From Lentzea indica (GTDB lineage: Bacteria > Actinomycetota > Actinomycetes > Mycobacteriales > Pseudonocardiaceae), in NCBI RefSeq assembly GCF_012184385.1, contig NZ_VSRL01000080.1, positions 1 through 33,526 of the forward strand: a DNA stretch of 33,526 nt, written 5' to 3'. The position numbers and the translations under genes were made by a program. Each line of letters opens with the position of its first letter. Position 1 is the first letter of the stretch. This document shows, piece by piece, positions 1 to 8,517 of this stretch. The notes beneath the pieces are model-generated. The model was not told where the DNA came from, ran no database searches, and saw nothing but the letters and a program-made list of their open reading frames with translations.

Positions 1-673
1 CGCCGCTCGGCACCTCGAACCGGATCCGCGGCACGAACCCGACCGCCCGGCAGGCCGCGCGCAACGCCGTCAGCGACCCGTCCTCGGCGCCCGGTGGCCC
101 CACCCACGCCTCACCGGCCAGATCGGCGAGGTCCACCTCCGGTCGCGCTGCCAACGCGTGGCCGGCAGGCAACGCGATGTGGATCGGCACCCAAGGCACG
201 ACGATCCGTTGCGCCACCCCGCGCGGCAGGCCCAGGTCCTGCTCCTCGTCGACCGCGATCACCGCCGCGTCGAGGTGCCCCTTGCCCAGCGCCAGAGCCA
301 GGGCCGTCGACGAAGGGTCGACGTGCAAGGTCACGTCGGACAGCACTTCCTCCAACCGGGAGAACAGCACGGCCACGCACTCCATGTGGACCGACCCGAA
401 CCGCACCGGCCCGCCGACCGGCACTGTCGCGCCGAACGACTCGAGCTCCGTCAGCAGCAACCGGGCACGCTGCAGCATCTGCGCTCCCAGCGGCGTGGGA
501 ACGGCGCCGGAGCGGCCGCGGTCGAAGAGTTTGCCGCCGACCATCCGCTCGACCCGCTGCAGCAGGGTGGTGAGCGACGGCTGGGAGATACCGAGCTGCG
601 TCGCCGCCCGCGAGAGGCTGCCCGCGTCGCCGATGGCGCAGATCGCCCGCAGGTGCCGGATCTCCAGTTCCAT
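1..673 (-). CDS. LysR-family transcriptional regulator (C-terminus cut by window edge)
   Basis: The minus strand reads an open frame from ATG at 673 to the window edge, giving 224 residues of a family usually near 300. Residues 1-60 form the winged helix-turn-helix: it opens MELEIRHLRAI and carries the typical LSRAATQLGISQPSLTTLL helix pair. The effector-binding domain begins near residue 88 (VRFGSVHMECVAVLF) and is missing roughly the last 70 residues. The family binds T-N11-A palindromes and responds to a small molecule. Such a box (ATAG-N7-CTAT) overlaps this start codon, suggesting autorepression, and a near-copy lies in the lipoprotein/aminopeptidase promoter region around 2170. The inducer cannot be inferred. 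Confidence 0.9.
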   Translation of the reverse strand, partial: MELEIRHLRAICAIGDAGSLSRAATQLGISQPSLTTLLQRVERMVGGKLFDRGRSGAVPTPLGAQMLQRARLLLTELESFGATVPVGGPVRFGSVHMECVAVLFSRLEEVLSDVTLHVDPSSTALALALGKGHLDAAVIAVDEEQDLGLPRGVAQRIVVPWVPIHIALPAGHALAARPEVDLADLAGEAWVGPPGAEDGSLTALRAACRAVGFVPRIRFEVPSG

Positions 674-686
674 AGCGCGAGGCTAT
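662..686. promoter_or_regulatory. LysR-type operator overlapping the LysR start codon
   Basis: ATAG (672-675) and CTAT (683-686) are inverted around 7 bases and give an exact T-N11-A spacing (T673, A685). The box covers the regulator's ATG (673-671). The surrounding 25 bases match 22 of 25 positions at 2159-2183. Overlap with the start codon fits autorepression. That it is an operator is inference from family knowledge. Confidence 0.55.
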
Positions 687-695
687 ACGCTCCGA

Positions 696-1589
696 TCAGC
701 AGGAGCGCTCGAGTTCGGCCTCTGGCCGCGCGAACTCCAGCCGCACGTCGCTGGAGCGGGGCAGCACCAGGGCCACGCCGTCCCGGGTGTTCCACCCCTT
801 CGGCAGCAGGAAGCTCTGCGCGCCCGACTGCAGCACCAGCACCAGGCCGTCGTAACGGAACCGGTAGGCCGAGTCCGTCGCGGTGCACGCGGTCGCGGTG
901 ACGCCCGGCCCGCGGATCCCGATGTCCTTGGTGCTGAACACGACCGTCTCCGGCATGTCGCCGAGCTCCGTCTCGTACTCGTACCCCCTGGCCTCCCCGA
1001 CCGCAGCCGAGTAGTCGGTCACCGCCCAGAACAGGCCGATGCTCGCGAGCACGAACGTGAACGTCCACTGGATCACCGGCACGACGCCGGCGGCGTGTTT
1101 GCCTGAGACGGACGCGTGCAGGTGTTCCGCCACGGGGAACAGGACCACGCCCAGCGCCACGCACACGCCGGGCAGACCGGGCAGCGCGTAGAGCAGGGTG
1201 GGTACCGCGAGGCCGCTGAGTCCGAGCAGCAGGAGCACGAAGCCCAGCGCCACCAGTACCGGAACGGCACGCCGGGTCAGGACGCGCCACGTCCTCGGCG
1301 ACAGTGCGGAGCGCAGGAAGCGGTAGCCCCACAACGCCGCGAGCCCCGCGGCCGCCAGCACCGTCAGCGGCACGAACATGCCGTCCGAACTGCGGATCAG
1401 GTAGTCCGGCGCGGACAGACCGAGCACCGAGTAGTGCACGCCGAACCACTTGCAGAAGAACGTCGCGTGCCGGGTGCCGAAGTAGAACAGCAGCGCGGTC
1501 AGCACGGTGGTCGGCGCGAGCAGGGAACCGAAGACCCGCAACGCTTTGGACGGCGCGTCGTCCTTCGGTCTGGCAGGGGTGGCGCGCAC
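696..1589 (-). CDS. Hypothetical multi-pass membrane protein
   Basis: This gene encodes 297 residues from a GTG start, with GAGGG seven bases upstream at the end of the preceding gene. About five hydrophobic segments are visible: near residues 20-40, 70-90, 108-128, 130-152 and 170-190. They are followed by a soluble C-terminal region of about 100 residues with a Cys pair near 210 (TACTATD) and a terminal Cys. I recognise no family. It starts three bases after the stop of the lipoprotein gene, so the two are almost certainly co-transcribed and may work together at the membrane. No catalytic motif is evident, so no function is assigned. Confidence 0.75.
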   Translation of the reverse strand: MRATPARPKDDAPSKALRVFGSLLAPTTVLTALLFYFGTRHATFFCKWFGVHYSVLGLSAPDYLIRSSDGMFVPLTVLAAAGLAALWGYRFLRSALSPRTWRVLTRRAVPVLVALGFVLLLLGLSGLAVPTLLYALPGLPGVCVALGVVLFPVAEHLHASVSGKHAAGVVPVIQWTFTFVLASIGLFWAVTDYSAAVGEARGYEYETELGDMPETVVFSTKDIGIRGPGVTATACTATDSAYRFRYDGLVLVLQSGAQSFLLPKGWNTRDGVALVLPRSSDVRLEFARPEAELERSC

Positions 1590-1592
1590 GGC

Positions 1593-2105
1593 TCAGCCCT
1601 CGGTGCAGCGGTTCTTGTTGTTGACCAGGAACGTGACTTTGCCGCCCTCGTACAGGGGATCAGGCACCTTGATGCCCTCCGAGACGATGACGCAGTCTCC
1701 GGTGATCTCGGTAGACGTGTCGATCACCAGCGTGTATCCCACACACGGCACCTTGCCCGGGCAGAGCTTGTTCAGGTCCGCCTGGATCCCTGGCCACACA
1801 CCAGGGAACGGATTGGGGGTGCGCTGCTCGATGGAGCCGCGCAAGCCGGAAGGGAGCACCAGGCGTTTCGGGCGGACGGGCGTTGGTGTGGGCTTGACCG
1901 TCGCCTTCGTCGTTGTGGGTGGTGGTTTCGGCGGTGGGGTCGTCGTGGTTGGCGGCGGTGGAGGGTCGCTGGTGGTGGTCGCGATGGCGGACGTGGTCGT
2001 GATCTCGGCCCGAGGCATCGCCCTCGGCGTGCCGGGCGAGGGTGGTTGACCGCAGGCCGCCAGCGTGGCAGCGGCCAGGAGACAGATGCAGGTTCGACGG
2101 TTCAT
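1593..2105 (-). CDS. Secreted lipoprotein with Pro/Thr-rich linker
   Basis: The gene encodes 170 residues. A perfect Shine-Dalgarno (AAAGGAGGT) sits just upstream of ATG 2105, which fixes the start. Residues 1-17 form a signal peptide ending in a lipobox (LAAC, Cys18 lipidated), so the protein should be anchored on the outer face of the membrane. Residues about 20-80 are a low-complexity Pro/Thr linker, and the C-terminal domain of about 85 residues contains four to five cysteines (CPGKVPC, GDC, NRC) that could form disulfides. The domain resembles no family I can name. It is the first gene of a two-gene unit with the membrane protein downstream. Confidence 0.8.
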   Translation of the reverse strand: MNRRTCICLLAAATLAACGQPPSPGTPRAMPRAEITTTSAIATTTSDPPPPPTTTTPPPKPPPTTTKATVKPTPTPVRPKRLVLPSGLRGSIEQRTPNPFPGVWPGIQADLNKLCPGKVPCVGYTLVIDTSTEITGDCVIVSEGIKVPDPLYEGGKVTFLVNNKNRCTEG

Positions 2106-2158
2106 GGCGATACCTCCTTTCGTACGTAGAGGTCTGCCGCCGACCGGTGGATACACCA

Positions 2159-2185
2159 CTCCGGTTCCATAGCGCGAACCTATGG
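2159..2185. promoter_or_regulatory. LysR-type operator between lipoprotein and aminopeptidase genes
   Basis: CCATAG (2167-2172) and CTATGG (2180-2185) form a perfect inverted repeat around 7 bases with T-N11-A geometry (T2170, A2182). It repeats the box at the LysR start (22 of 25 bases). It sits in the 147-base divergent region between ATG 2105 (minus) and GTG 2253 (plus), so it could control either or both. A 22-codon minus-strand frame starts at ATG 2170 inside the box and ends in TGA overlapping the lipoprotein ATG, but lacks a clear ribosome binding site. Confidence 0.55.
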
Positions 2186-2252
2186 CCAGCTGGGATTGGC
2201 GCGGCCGCTCGGACCACCGCACGCTGGGCACAGCCCAGCGAGAGGACGAAGA

Positions 2253-3650
2253 GTGGCTCGGACACGCCGTGACATGGCGAAATTGGTGGACGCGGACGGT
2301 TTCCGCACGTACATCCGCGACGGCTGGGGCGAGTGGGACAGCTCGATCGACCTGCCGGACGGCACCGCCGAGGCGGCTCGGGCCCATCGCGCCAGGCTCA
2401 CCGAGGCGTTCCCCGGCAAGCGGATCGCGCTGGCAGCGGGACGTGCGCACGTCCGGTCCAACGACACGTTCCACGAGTTCCGTGCCGACAGCGACTTCGT
2501 GTGGCTGACCGGTTGCCAGGTCGAGGGCGCGGTGCTGGTGCTGTCCGATGAGGACGCCACGCTGTTCGTGCCGGTCCCGTCGGAGACCCACAGCGTCGAC
2601 TTCTTCGGTGACGCCGACCGCAGCCCGTTCTGGATCGGCGCCGCGGCCGGGCCGAAGGAGTGGGGCGAGGCGCTCGGCATCACGGCCCGTCCGCTCGAGG
2701 ACCTCGCGCACTCCCTGCGCGGCCGTCATCCCGAGACGCTCACGGCCAAGGGCGTCGACCCGCTGCTGGACGCGCTGACCGGCTCCCACAGCGACGAGCT
2801 GCGGACCGTTCTGTCCGAGCTGCGCAGGATCAAGGACGACTGGGAGATCGACCAACTGCGCCAGGCCGTCGACGCCTCGGTCATGGGTTTCGCCGACGTC
2901 GCCATGGAGCTCGGCCAGGCCGTGCGCGGCGGGGGAGAGCGGTGGCTGCAGGGCACGTTCGACCGCCGTGCCCGCACCGAGGGCAAGGGCCCGGGCTACA
3001 CGTCGATCGTCGCCGCCGGCCCGCACGCCCCTGTCCTGCACTGGACGCGCTGCGACGGCCGGGTGAACGACGCCGACCTGCTGCTGCTCGACGCTGGTGT
3101 CGAGATGAACTCCCTCTACACCGCCGACGTCACCCGCACGTTCCCGGTCAGCGGCGAGTTCTCCGAGGCCCAGCGCCAGGTCTACGACCTCGTGCACGCC
3201 TCGCACGTGGCCGCGCTCGCGGAAGTCAGGCCGGGCAACGACTACAGCGCCTTCCACCACACCGCCATGCGCGTGCTCGCGGAAGGCCTGCACGACTGGG
3301 GCCTGCTGCCGGTCAGCGTCGACAAGGCGCTCGACCCGAGCGGTCAGCACCACCGTCGTTACATCGTCTGCGGCACAGGGCACTTCCTCGGCCTGGACGT
3401 GCACGACTGCGCCGACGCCCGCCAGGAGACCTACCAGCAGGGCATCCTGGAGCGCGGCATGGCGCTGACCGTCGAGCCCGGCCTGTACTTCCACCCCAAC
3501 GACGAGACGCTGCCGCCGGAGCTGCGTGGCATCGGCGTGCGCATCGAGGACGACCTCGTCGTCACGAGCGACGGTGCGGACATCCTCTCTGACGCGCTGC
3601 CGATCGAGGCCGACGACGTCGCCGCGTGGGTGCGCAAGCAGCGCTCCTAG
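2253..3650 (+). CDS. pepP: Xaa-Pro aminopeptidase (M24B family)
   Basis: The 465-residue protein removes N-terminal residues that precede proline, using two divalent metals. An N-terminal aminopeptidase-P domain occupies about residues 1-175 (FHEFRADSDFVWLTG is characteristic) and the pita-bread catalytic domain about 190-460. The five metal ligands are all visible: Asp280 and Asp292 (LLLDAGVEMNSLYTADVTR), His377 (GTGHFLGLDVHD), Glu408 (TVEPGLY) and Glu432 (GVRIEDD). Length is normal for the family. GTG 2253 was chosen because AGAGGA lies six bases upstream; ATG 2274 and an upstream ATG at 2196 are alternatives. No signal peptide is seen, so it should be cytoplasmic. A LysR-type box lies 68 bases upstream. 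It converges on the glycerol kinase gene. Confidence 0.92.
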   Translation: MARTRRDMAKLVDADGFRTYIRDGWGEWDSSIDLPDGTAEAARAHRARLTEAFPGKRIALAAGRAHVRSNDTFHEFRADSDFVWLTGCQVEGAVLVLSDEDATLFVPVPSETHSVDFFGDADRSPFWIGAAAGPKEWGEALGITARPLEDLAHSLRGRHPETLTAKGVDPLLDALTGSHSDELRTVLSELRRIKDDWEIDQLRQAVDASVMGFADVAMELGQAVRGGGERWLQGTFDRRARTEGKGPGYTSIVAAGPHAPVLHWTRCDGRVNDADLLLLDAGVEMNSLYTADVTRTFPVSGEFSEAQRQVYDLVHASHVAALAEVRPGNDYSAFHHTAMRVLAEGLHDWGLLPVSVDKALDPSGQHHRRYIVCGTGHFLGLDVHDCADARQETYQQGILERGMALTVEPGLYFHPNDETLPPELRGIGVRIEDDLVVTSDGADILSDALPIEADDVAAWVRKQRS

Positions 3651-3667
3651 ACGCCAGAAGAGCAGTC

Positions 3668-5175
3668 CTAAGTGGACGGAGTGGAGCGGGCCCACGCGAA
3701 CGTGAGCTCCACGGCCCGCTTCCAGTTCGCGTACTCGTTCTCGCGGTGCCGGGCGTCCATCACCGGGTTCCACCGCGCGGCCAGATGCCAGTTGCGGCGC
3801 AGTCCCTCGAGGTCCGGCCAGTATCCGGCGGCGAGCCCCGCGGCATAAGCGCACCCAGTGACACGGTCTCGGCCACGAGCGGCCGCACCACCGGGATGTC
3901 CAGCACGTCCGCGATGAACTGCATCAACAGGTGATCGGCGGTCATCCCGCCGTCCACCTTCAACACCGGCGTCGGAGCCCCGAGGTCGGCGTTCATCGCG
4001 TCGACGACCTCACGCGTCTGCCACCCGGTGGCCTCCAGCACCGCCCGCGCGAGGTGCCCCTTGTTGATGTACGAGGTCAGCCCGACGACCAGCCCGCGTG
4101 CCTGCGCGAGCCAGTGCGGCGCGAACAGGCCCGAGAACGCGGGCACGATGTAGCAGCCGCCGTTGTCCTTCACCGTGCGCGCCAGCGTCTCGATCTCGGG
4201 CGCGCTGTGGATCAGGCCGAGGTTGTCGCGGAACCATTGCACCAGCGAACCGGCGACCGCGATCGAGCCCTCCAGCGCGTAGGCCGGTTCGCCGCCGATC
4301 TGGTAGCCGATCGTCGTCAGCAACCCGTGCTTCGACCGCACCAGCTCGGTTCCCGTGTTCATCAACAGGAAGCCGCCGGTGCCGTACGTGCCCTTGATGT
4401 CGCCCTTCTCGAAGCACGTCTGCCCGAACAACGCCGCGTGCTGGTCACCCAGCGCCGCCGTGATCGAGATGCCCGGCACGACCCGCGTGGTCTTGCCGTG
4501 GATCTCGGACGACGGCCGGATCTCGGGCAGCATCGACGCCGGTACGCCGAAGAACTCCAGCAGCATCGGATCCCACTGCCGCGTGCTGAGGTTCATCAGC
4601 ATGGTCCGCGACGCGTTGGTCACGTCCGTGACGTGGAGACCGCCGTTCACGCCACCGGTGAGGTTCCAGATCAGCCAGCTGTCCATGGTGCCGAACAGGA
4701 CGTCGCCGCGCTCCGCCTTCGACCGCAGGCCCGCCACGTTGTCCAGCATCCACCGCAACGAGGGCGCGGAGAAGTAGGTCGCCAGCGGCAGGCCGCACCG
4801 GTCGCGGACCTCCTCGATGCCGGGCTTTTTCCCAAGCTCGGCAACGAGTTCCTCGGTGCGGATGTCCTCCCAGACGATCGCGCGTCCCACCGGAACGCCG
4901 GTGTGCCTGTCCCACAGCACGAACGTCTCGCGCTGGTTCGTGATGCCCAGCGCGACGACCTGGTCGGCGGTGATCCCCGCCTGCCGCAACGCCTGCGGCA
5001 TGATCCGGTCGACGTTGCGCCAGATCTCCACGGCGTCCTGCTCGACCCATCCCGGCCGCGGGTGGTACTGGCGGTGCTCGCGCTGGGCGACCGCGACCAG
5101 CCTGGCGTTCTGGTCGAACACGATGCAGCGCGTCGATGTGGTGCCCTGGTCGATCGCCATTACGAACCGTTGCAC
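3668..5175 (-). pseudogene. glpK: Glycerol kinase, frameshifted near the C-terminus
   Basis: Glycerol kinase phosphorylates glycerol to sn-glycerol 3-phosphate with ATP. The FGGY-kinase fold is intact from the N-terminal phosphate loop ([12 protein letters not shown]) through [14 protein letters not shown] and the C-terminal domain (LKVDGGMTADHLLMQF). Start is GTG 5175, with GAGGGG seven bases upstream; ATG 5160 is possible. After SLGA at about 3849-3852 one base is missing. The running frame ends about 30 aberrant residues later at 3760, whereas the next frame restores the family sequence (AYAAGLAAGYWPDLEGLRR onward) to a TAG at 3668. With one base restored it would be about 502 residues. 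It could be a real pseudogene or a sequencing error. It lies 10 bases after the IclR gene, whose TGA overlaps its ribosome binding site, and is roughly 60 percent identical by eye to the intact kinase at 6982. Confidence 0.85.
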
Positions 5176-5185
5176 GCCGAGCCCC

Positions 5186-5950
5186 TCAGTTCTCGTCGAC
5201 GAGAGATGTGGTGACCGCGTCCGCGGCCTGGCAAACCTGGCGCACCAGTGTCGCGCGCGGCCGTCCCGCGGAGTCGCACAGCCGGTCCGCCGCGCCGGAG
5301 ACGCCGATCGCGCCGACGACCAGTCCGCCGGGGATCCGGATGGGCGCGGCGATGCTCGCCTCGCCCGGCATGTACTCCTCGGCCTCGCCCGCCCAGCCCT
5401 GTGCGCGTACCTCCGTCAGCACCCGCTCCAGCGCCTGGGTTCGCGTGATCGTCCTCCGGGTCAACGACGTCAGCTCCCGCCGGCGTGCGGCCGCGGACAG
5501 GTCCGGGTCGTAGGCGAGCAGCACCTTGCCGAGCGCCGTCGCGTGCAACGGCAGCATCGCGCCGATGCCGAGGGTTTGCACAGAGTCATCGGGCCTGAAC
5601 ACGTGGTGCACGACGAGCACCGCGCCGTCGTGGTGCATGCCGATCCTGACCTCCTGGCCCGACCGCGCGGCCAGGGTGTCCGCCCAGTTGATCGACCGCG
5701 AACGCAGCTCGTTCGCGTCGAGGTAGGAGGTGCCCAGGTGCAGCAGGGCGGCGCCGAGCCGGTAACGGCCGGTCGCTTGATCTTGTTCGACGAACTCGAC
5801 CCGTTGCAGCGTACGGAGAATCCCGTGGGCGGTGCCTCGCGCGAGCCCGAGCGAATCGGCGATCTCCGTGAGACCGTGATGGCCGGAGCCACGGGCGAGG
5901 AGCCGCAGCACGGCTGCGGCGCGTTCGATCGACTGGATGGGTCCCGGCAC
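5186..5950 (-). CDS. gylR: IclR-family glycerol operon regulator (GylR-like)
   Basis: The 254-residue protein has the IclR layout. A winged helix spans about residues 1-65 (GPIQSIERAAAVLRLLA, then LTEIADSLGLARGTAHGIL), and an effector domain spans about 75-250 (LHATALGKVLLAY, EEYMPGEASIAAPI). Length and opening match Streptomyces GylR, the glycerol-responsive repressor of the gyl operon. GTG 5950 is preferred because it gives the standard N-terminus; no strong ribosome binding site is seen, and the frame stays open further upstream. It leads directly into the first glycerol kinase and is divergent from glpF, with paired direct repeats between them. Assignment as a glycerol regulator rests on family similarity and this position. 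Confidence 0.85.
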   Translation of the reverse strand: MPGPIQSIERAAAVLRLLARGSGHHGLTEIADSLGLARGTAHGILRTLQRVEFVEQDQATGRYRLGAALLHLGTSYLDANELRSRSINWADTLAARSGQEVRIGMHHDGAVLVVHHVFRPDDSVQTLGIGAMLPLHATALGKVLLAYDPDLSAAARRRELTSLTRRTITRTQALERVLTEVRAQGWAGEAEEYMPGEASIAAPIRIPGGLVVGAIGVSGAADRLCDSAGRPRATLVRQVCQAADAVTTSLVDEN

Positions 5951-6194
5951 GGCGAGAAACGTAATTGAGACGACCCGTGTCGGCAATGTCGAACTGCTCC
6001 TGCCGCCATCTGCCCTGGAAACGGGCCTGAAACGCGTTGTCTGCGCGCAGCGTGACCGGTCGGTCACACCTGCGAGGGTCCTGGGTGTCGACATTGTCGA
6101 ACTGCCTCCATTGAGCAGGCGTGACGTGGGTCATTACGTTCCGCGTCAATCACCACGGGGTGATCAGCCGTTCAAGGACGAATGGGAGGCCAGC
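5951..6194. promoter_or_regulatory. gylR-glpF divergent control region with repeated operators
   Basis: This 244-base gap has no gene. Two direct repeats begin GTGTCGGCAATGTCGAACTG (5977-6000) and GTGTCGACATTGTCGAACTG (6085-6109). They differ by two substitutions and one inserted C, and each contains an imperfect inverted repeat (GTGTCGACA / TGTCGAAC). A perfect palindrome GTGACCG-GT-CGGTCAC lies between them (6052-6067). A second inverted repeat, ATCACC-ACGG-GGTGAT (6149-6164), precedes glpF. Paired sites about 108 bases apart fit cooperative binding by an IclR-type tetramer, most simply GylR. I could not place a convincing -35/-10 pair. Confidence 0.6.
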
Positions 6195-6950
6195 GTGGGT
6201 CTCGGGTCAGTGTTCCTCAGCGAGGTGCTCGGTACGGGCGTTTTGCTGTTGCTGGGTGCGGGCGTGGTGGCCAACGTGCTGCTCGCCAAGTCGAAGGGTT
6301 TCGACGGCGGTTGGCTGTTGATCAACTTCGGCTGGGGCCTCGGCGTGTTCGCCGGTGTGTACGTCGCCTACAAGTCGGGTGCGCACCTCAACCCGGCGGT
6401 GACGGTCGGCATCCTGACCAGTGGTGCGGCCGAGTACGCCCCTGGCGTTCCGGTCAGCGCGGGTTCGACGATCGTGTACTTCGCGGGCGAGATGCTCGGT
6501 GCGTTCCTCGGCGCCGTCCTCGCGTGGCTCGCGTACAAGCCGCACTTCGACGAGACGCCGGACGAGGGCCTGAAGCTCGCCGTCTTCTCCACCGGCCCGG
6601 CGATCCGCACGTACACGTGGAACCTGGTGTGCGAGGTCATCGGCACGTTCGTCCTGGTCTTCGTGATCCTCGCGTTCGGCAAGACTCCGACCCAGATCGG
6701 CCCGCTGGCCGCGGCGCTGCTGGTCGTCGGTATCGGTGCCTCGCTCGGTGGTCCCACCGGCTACGCGATCAACCCGGCTCGCGACCTCGGCCCGCGCATC
6801 GCCCACGCGCTGCTGCCGCTGTCCTACAAGGGCACCGACGGCGAGGCCGTGGGCAAGAAGGACTCCGACTGGGGCTACTCGTGGATTCCGGTCGTCGGCC
6901 CGCTCGTCGGCGGCGCGATCGCCGGTGTCGTCGCCTCGCTCGTGTTCTGA
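6195..6950 (+). CDS. glpF: Glycerol uptake facilitator (aquaglyceroporin)
   Basis: A 251-residue MIP-family channel that lets glycerol cross the cytoplasmic membrane. Both pore half-helices are present: AHLNPAVTV near residue 65 and INPARDLGPR near 195. The Asp after the second NPAR marks a glycerol-type rather than a water-only channel. Six membrane segments are visible, starting with SVFLSEVLGTGVLLLLGAGV. GTG 6195 is the start, with GGGAGG five bases upstream; the frame is open further 5' but that part lacks family similarity. It heads a plus-strand operon with glpK (31 bases downstream), glpD and a small gene, so uptake, phosphorylation and oxidation are co-expressed. Confidence 0.95.
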   Translation: MGLGSVFLSEVLGTGVLLLLGAGVVANVLLAKSKGFDGGWLLINFGWGLGVFAGVYVAYKSGAHLNPAVTVGILTSGAAEYAPGVPVSAGSTIVYFAGEMLGAFLGAVLAWLAYKPHFDETPDEGLKLAVFSTGPAIRTYTWNLVCEVIGTFVLVFVILAFGKTPTQIGPLAAALLVVGIGASLGGPTGYAINPARDLGPRIAHALLPLSYKGTDGEAVGKKDSDWGYSWIPVVGPLVGGAIAGVVASLVF

Positions 6951-6981
6951 CGTGTTCTGACAATCCGGAAAGGACTTTTCG

Positions 6982-8496
6982 ATGACGCAGTACGTTCTCG
7001 CCGTCGACCAGGGCACGACCAGCACGCGGGCGATCATCTTCGACCACAGCGGCTCGATCGTCGCGGTGGGCCAGAAGGAGCACGAGCAGATCTTCCCGAG
7101 GGCTGGCTGGGTCGAGCACAACCCGGTGGAGATCTCCGAGAACACCCGGTTCGTGATCGGCCAGGCGCTCGCCGCCGCCGACCTCAACACCGGTGACCTC
7201 GCCGCCGTCGGCATCACCAACCAGCGCGAGACCGCGGTGGTGTGGGACAAGAACACCGGCGAACCCGTCTACAACGCGATCGTCTGGCAGGACACCCGCA
7301 CCCAGGCGATCGTCGAGGAGCTCGGCGCGCTCGGCGGTGGTGGTGAGCGGTACCGCTCGAAGGTCGGCCTGCCGCTGGCGACCTACTTCTCCGGCCCCAA
7401 GATCCGCTGGATCCTCGACAACGTCGAGGGTGCCCGCGAGCGTGCGGAGAAGGGCGACCTGCTCTTCGGCAACACCGACACGTGGACGCTGTGGAACCTC
7501 ACCGGCGGCGTGAACGGTGGCGTGCACGCCACCGACGTGACCAACGCGTCGCGGACCATGCTGATGGACCTCGACACGCTGCAGTGGGACGCGGAGATCG
7601 CCGCGGAGATGGGCGTTCCGCTGTCCATGCTGCCGGAGATCCGTTCCTCCTCCGAGGTGTACGGCACCGGCTCGGGCGGTGTGCTCAAGGGCGTGCCGAT
7701 CGCCGGCATCCTCGGCGACCAGCAGGCCGCGACGTTCGGCCAGGCCTGCTACGAGCCCGGCACCGCGAAGAACACCTACGGCACCGGCAACTTCATGCTG
7801 CTCAACACCGGTACCGAGAAGGTCGCGTCGAAGAACGGCCTGCTGACCACGGTCTGCTACAAGATCGGCGACGAGGCCCCCGTCTACGCACTCGAAGGCT
7901 CGATCGCGGTCACCGGCTCGCTCGTGCAGTGGCTGCGCGACAACCTCGGCATCATCGGCTCGGCCCCGGAGATCGAGACGCTGGCCCGCACCGTCGAGGA
8001 CAACGGTGGAGCGTACTTCGTGCCGGCGTTCTCGGGCCTGTTCGCGCCGTACTGGCGGGCGGACGCGCGTGGCGCCGTCGTCGGCCTGACCCGGTTCGTC
8101 AACAAGGGCCACCTGGCGCGTGCCGTGCTGGAGGCGACGGCGTTCCAGACCCGCGAGGTGCTGGACGCGATGAACGCCGACTCCGGCGTGCCGCTGACCG
8201 AGCTGAAGGTCGACGGCGGCATGGTCCAGAACGAGCTGCTGATGCAGTTCCAGGCGGACATCCTCGGCGTGCCGGTCGTTCGTCCCGTCGTCGCAGAGAC
8301 GACCGCGCTCGGTGCGGCCTACGCCGCAGGTCTGGCCGTCGGCTACTGGTCGTCGCTGGACGAGCTGCGCGCGAACTGGGCGGAGGACAAGCGCTGGACG
8401 CCCGAGCTGGCGGCCGACCAGCGCGAGCGCGAGTACCGCAACTGGAAGAAGGCCGTCACCAAGTCGTTCGACTGGGTCGACTCCGACGTTCGCTGA
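6982..8496 (+). CDS. glpK: Glycerol kinase (intact copy)
   Basis: The 504-residue protein makes sn-glycerol 3-phosphate from glycerol and ATP in the cytoplasm. It is full length. It starts [18 protein letters not shown] and includes [29 protein letters not shown], the conserved DQQAATFGQ and TYGTGNFML stretches, and the C-terminal [15 protein letters not shown] followed by NWKKAV. AAAGGA upstream supports ATG 6982. It lies between glpF and glpD in one operon. It is the likely working kinase, because the copy at 3668-5175 is frameshifted as sequenced. Confidence 0.97.
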   Translation: MTQYVLAVDQGTTSTRAIIFDHSGSIVAVGQKEHEQIFPRAGWVEHNPVEISENTRFVIGQALAAADLNTGDLAAVGITNQRETAVVWDKNTGEPVYNAIVWQDTRTQAIVEELGALGGGGERYRSKVGLPLATYFSGPKIRWILDNVEGARERAEKGDLLFGNTDTWTLWNLTGGVNGGVHATDVTNASRTMLMDLDTLQWDAEIAAEMGVPLSMLPEIRSSSEVYGTGSGGVLKGVPIAGILGDQQAATFGQACYEPGTAKNTYGTGNFMLLNTGTEKVASKNGLLTTVCYKIGDEAPVYALEGSIAVTGSLVQWLRDNLGIIGSAPEIETLARTVEDNGGAYFVPAFSGLFAPYWRADARGAVVGLTRFVNKGHLARAVLEATAFQTREVLDAMNADSGVPLTELKVDGGMVQNELLMQFQADILGVPVVRPVVAETTALGAAYAAGLAVGYWSSLDELRANWAEDKRWTPELAADQREREYRNWKKAVTKSFDWVDSDVR

Positions 8497-8517
8497 CTTC
8501 TTTCTGAGGAGCTGAAG

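Noticed and set aside
1593..3854. Very long minus-strand frame opposite the aminopeptidase
   Set aside because: High-GC third positions keep the opposite strand open. The plus-strand product has complete M24 motifs, and only the 3' 513 bases of the frame (the lipoprotein) are real.
6769..8112. 447-codon minus-strand frame opposite glpK and glpF
   Set aside because: It is rich in Arg, Gly and Asp with no family pattern, and lies opposite two textbook glycerol genes.
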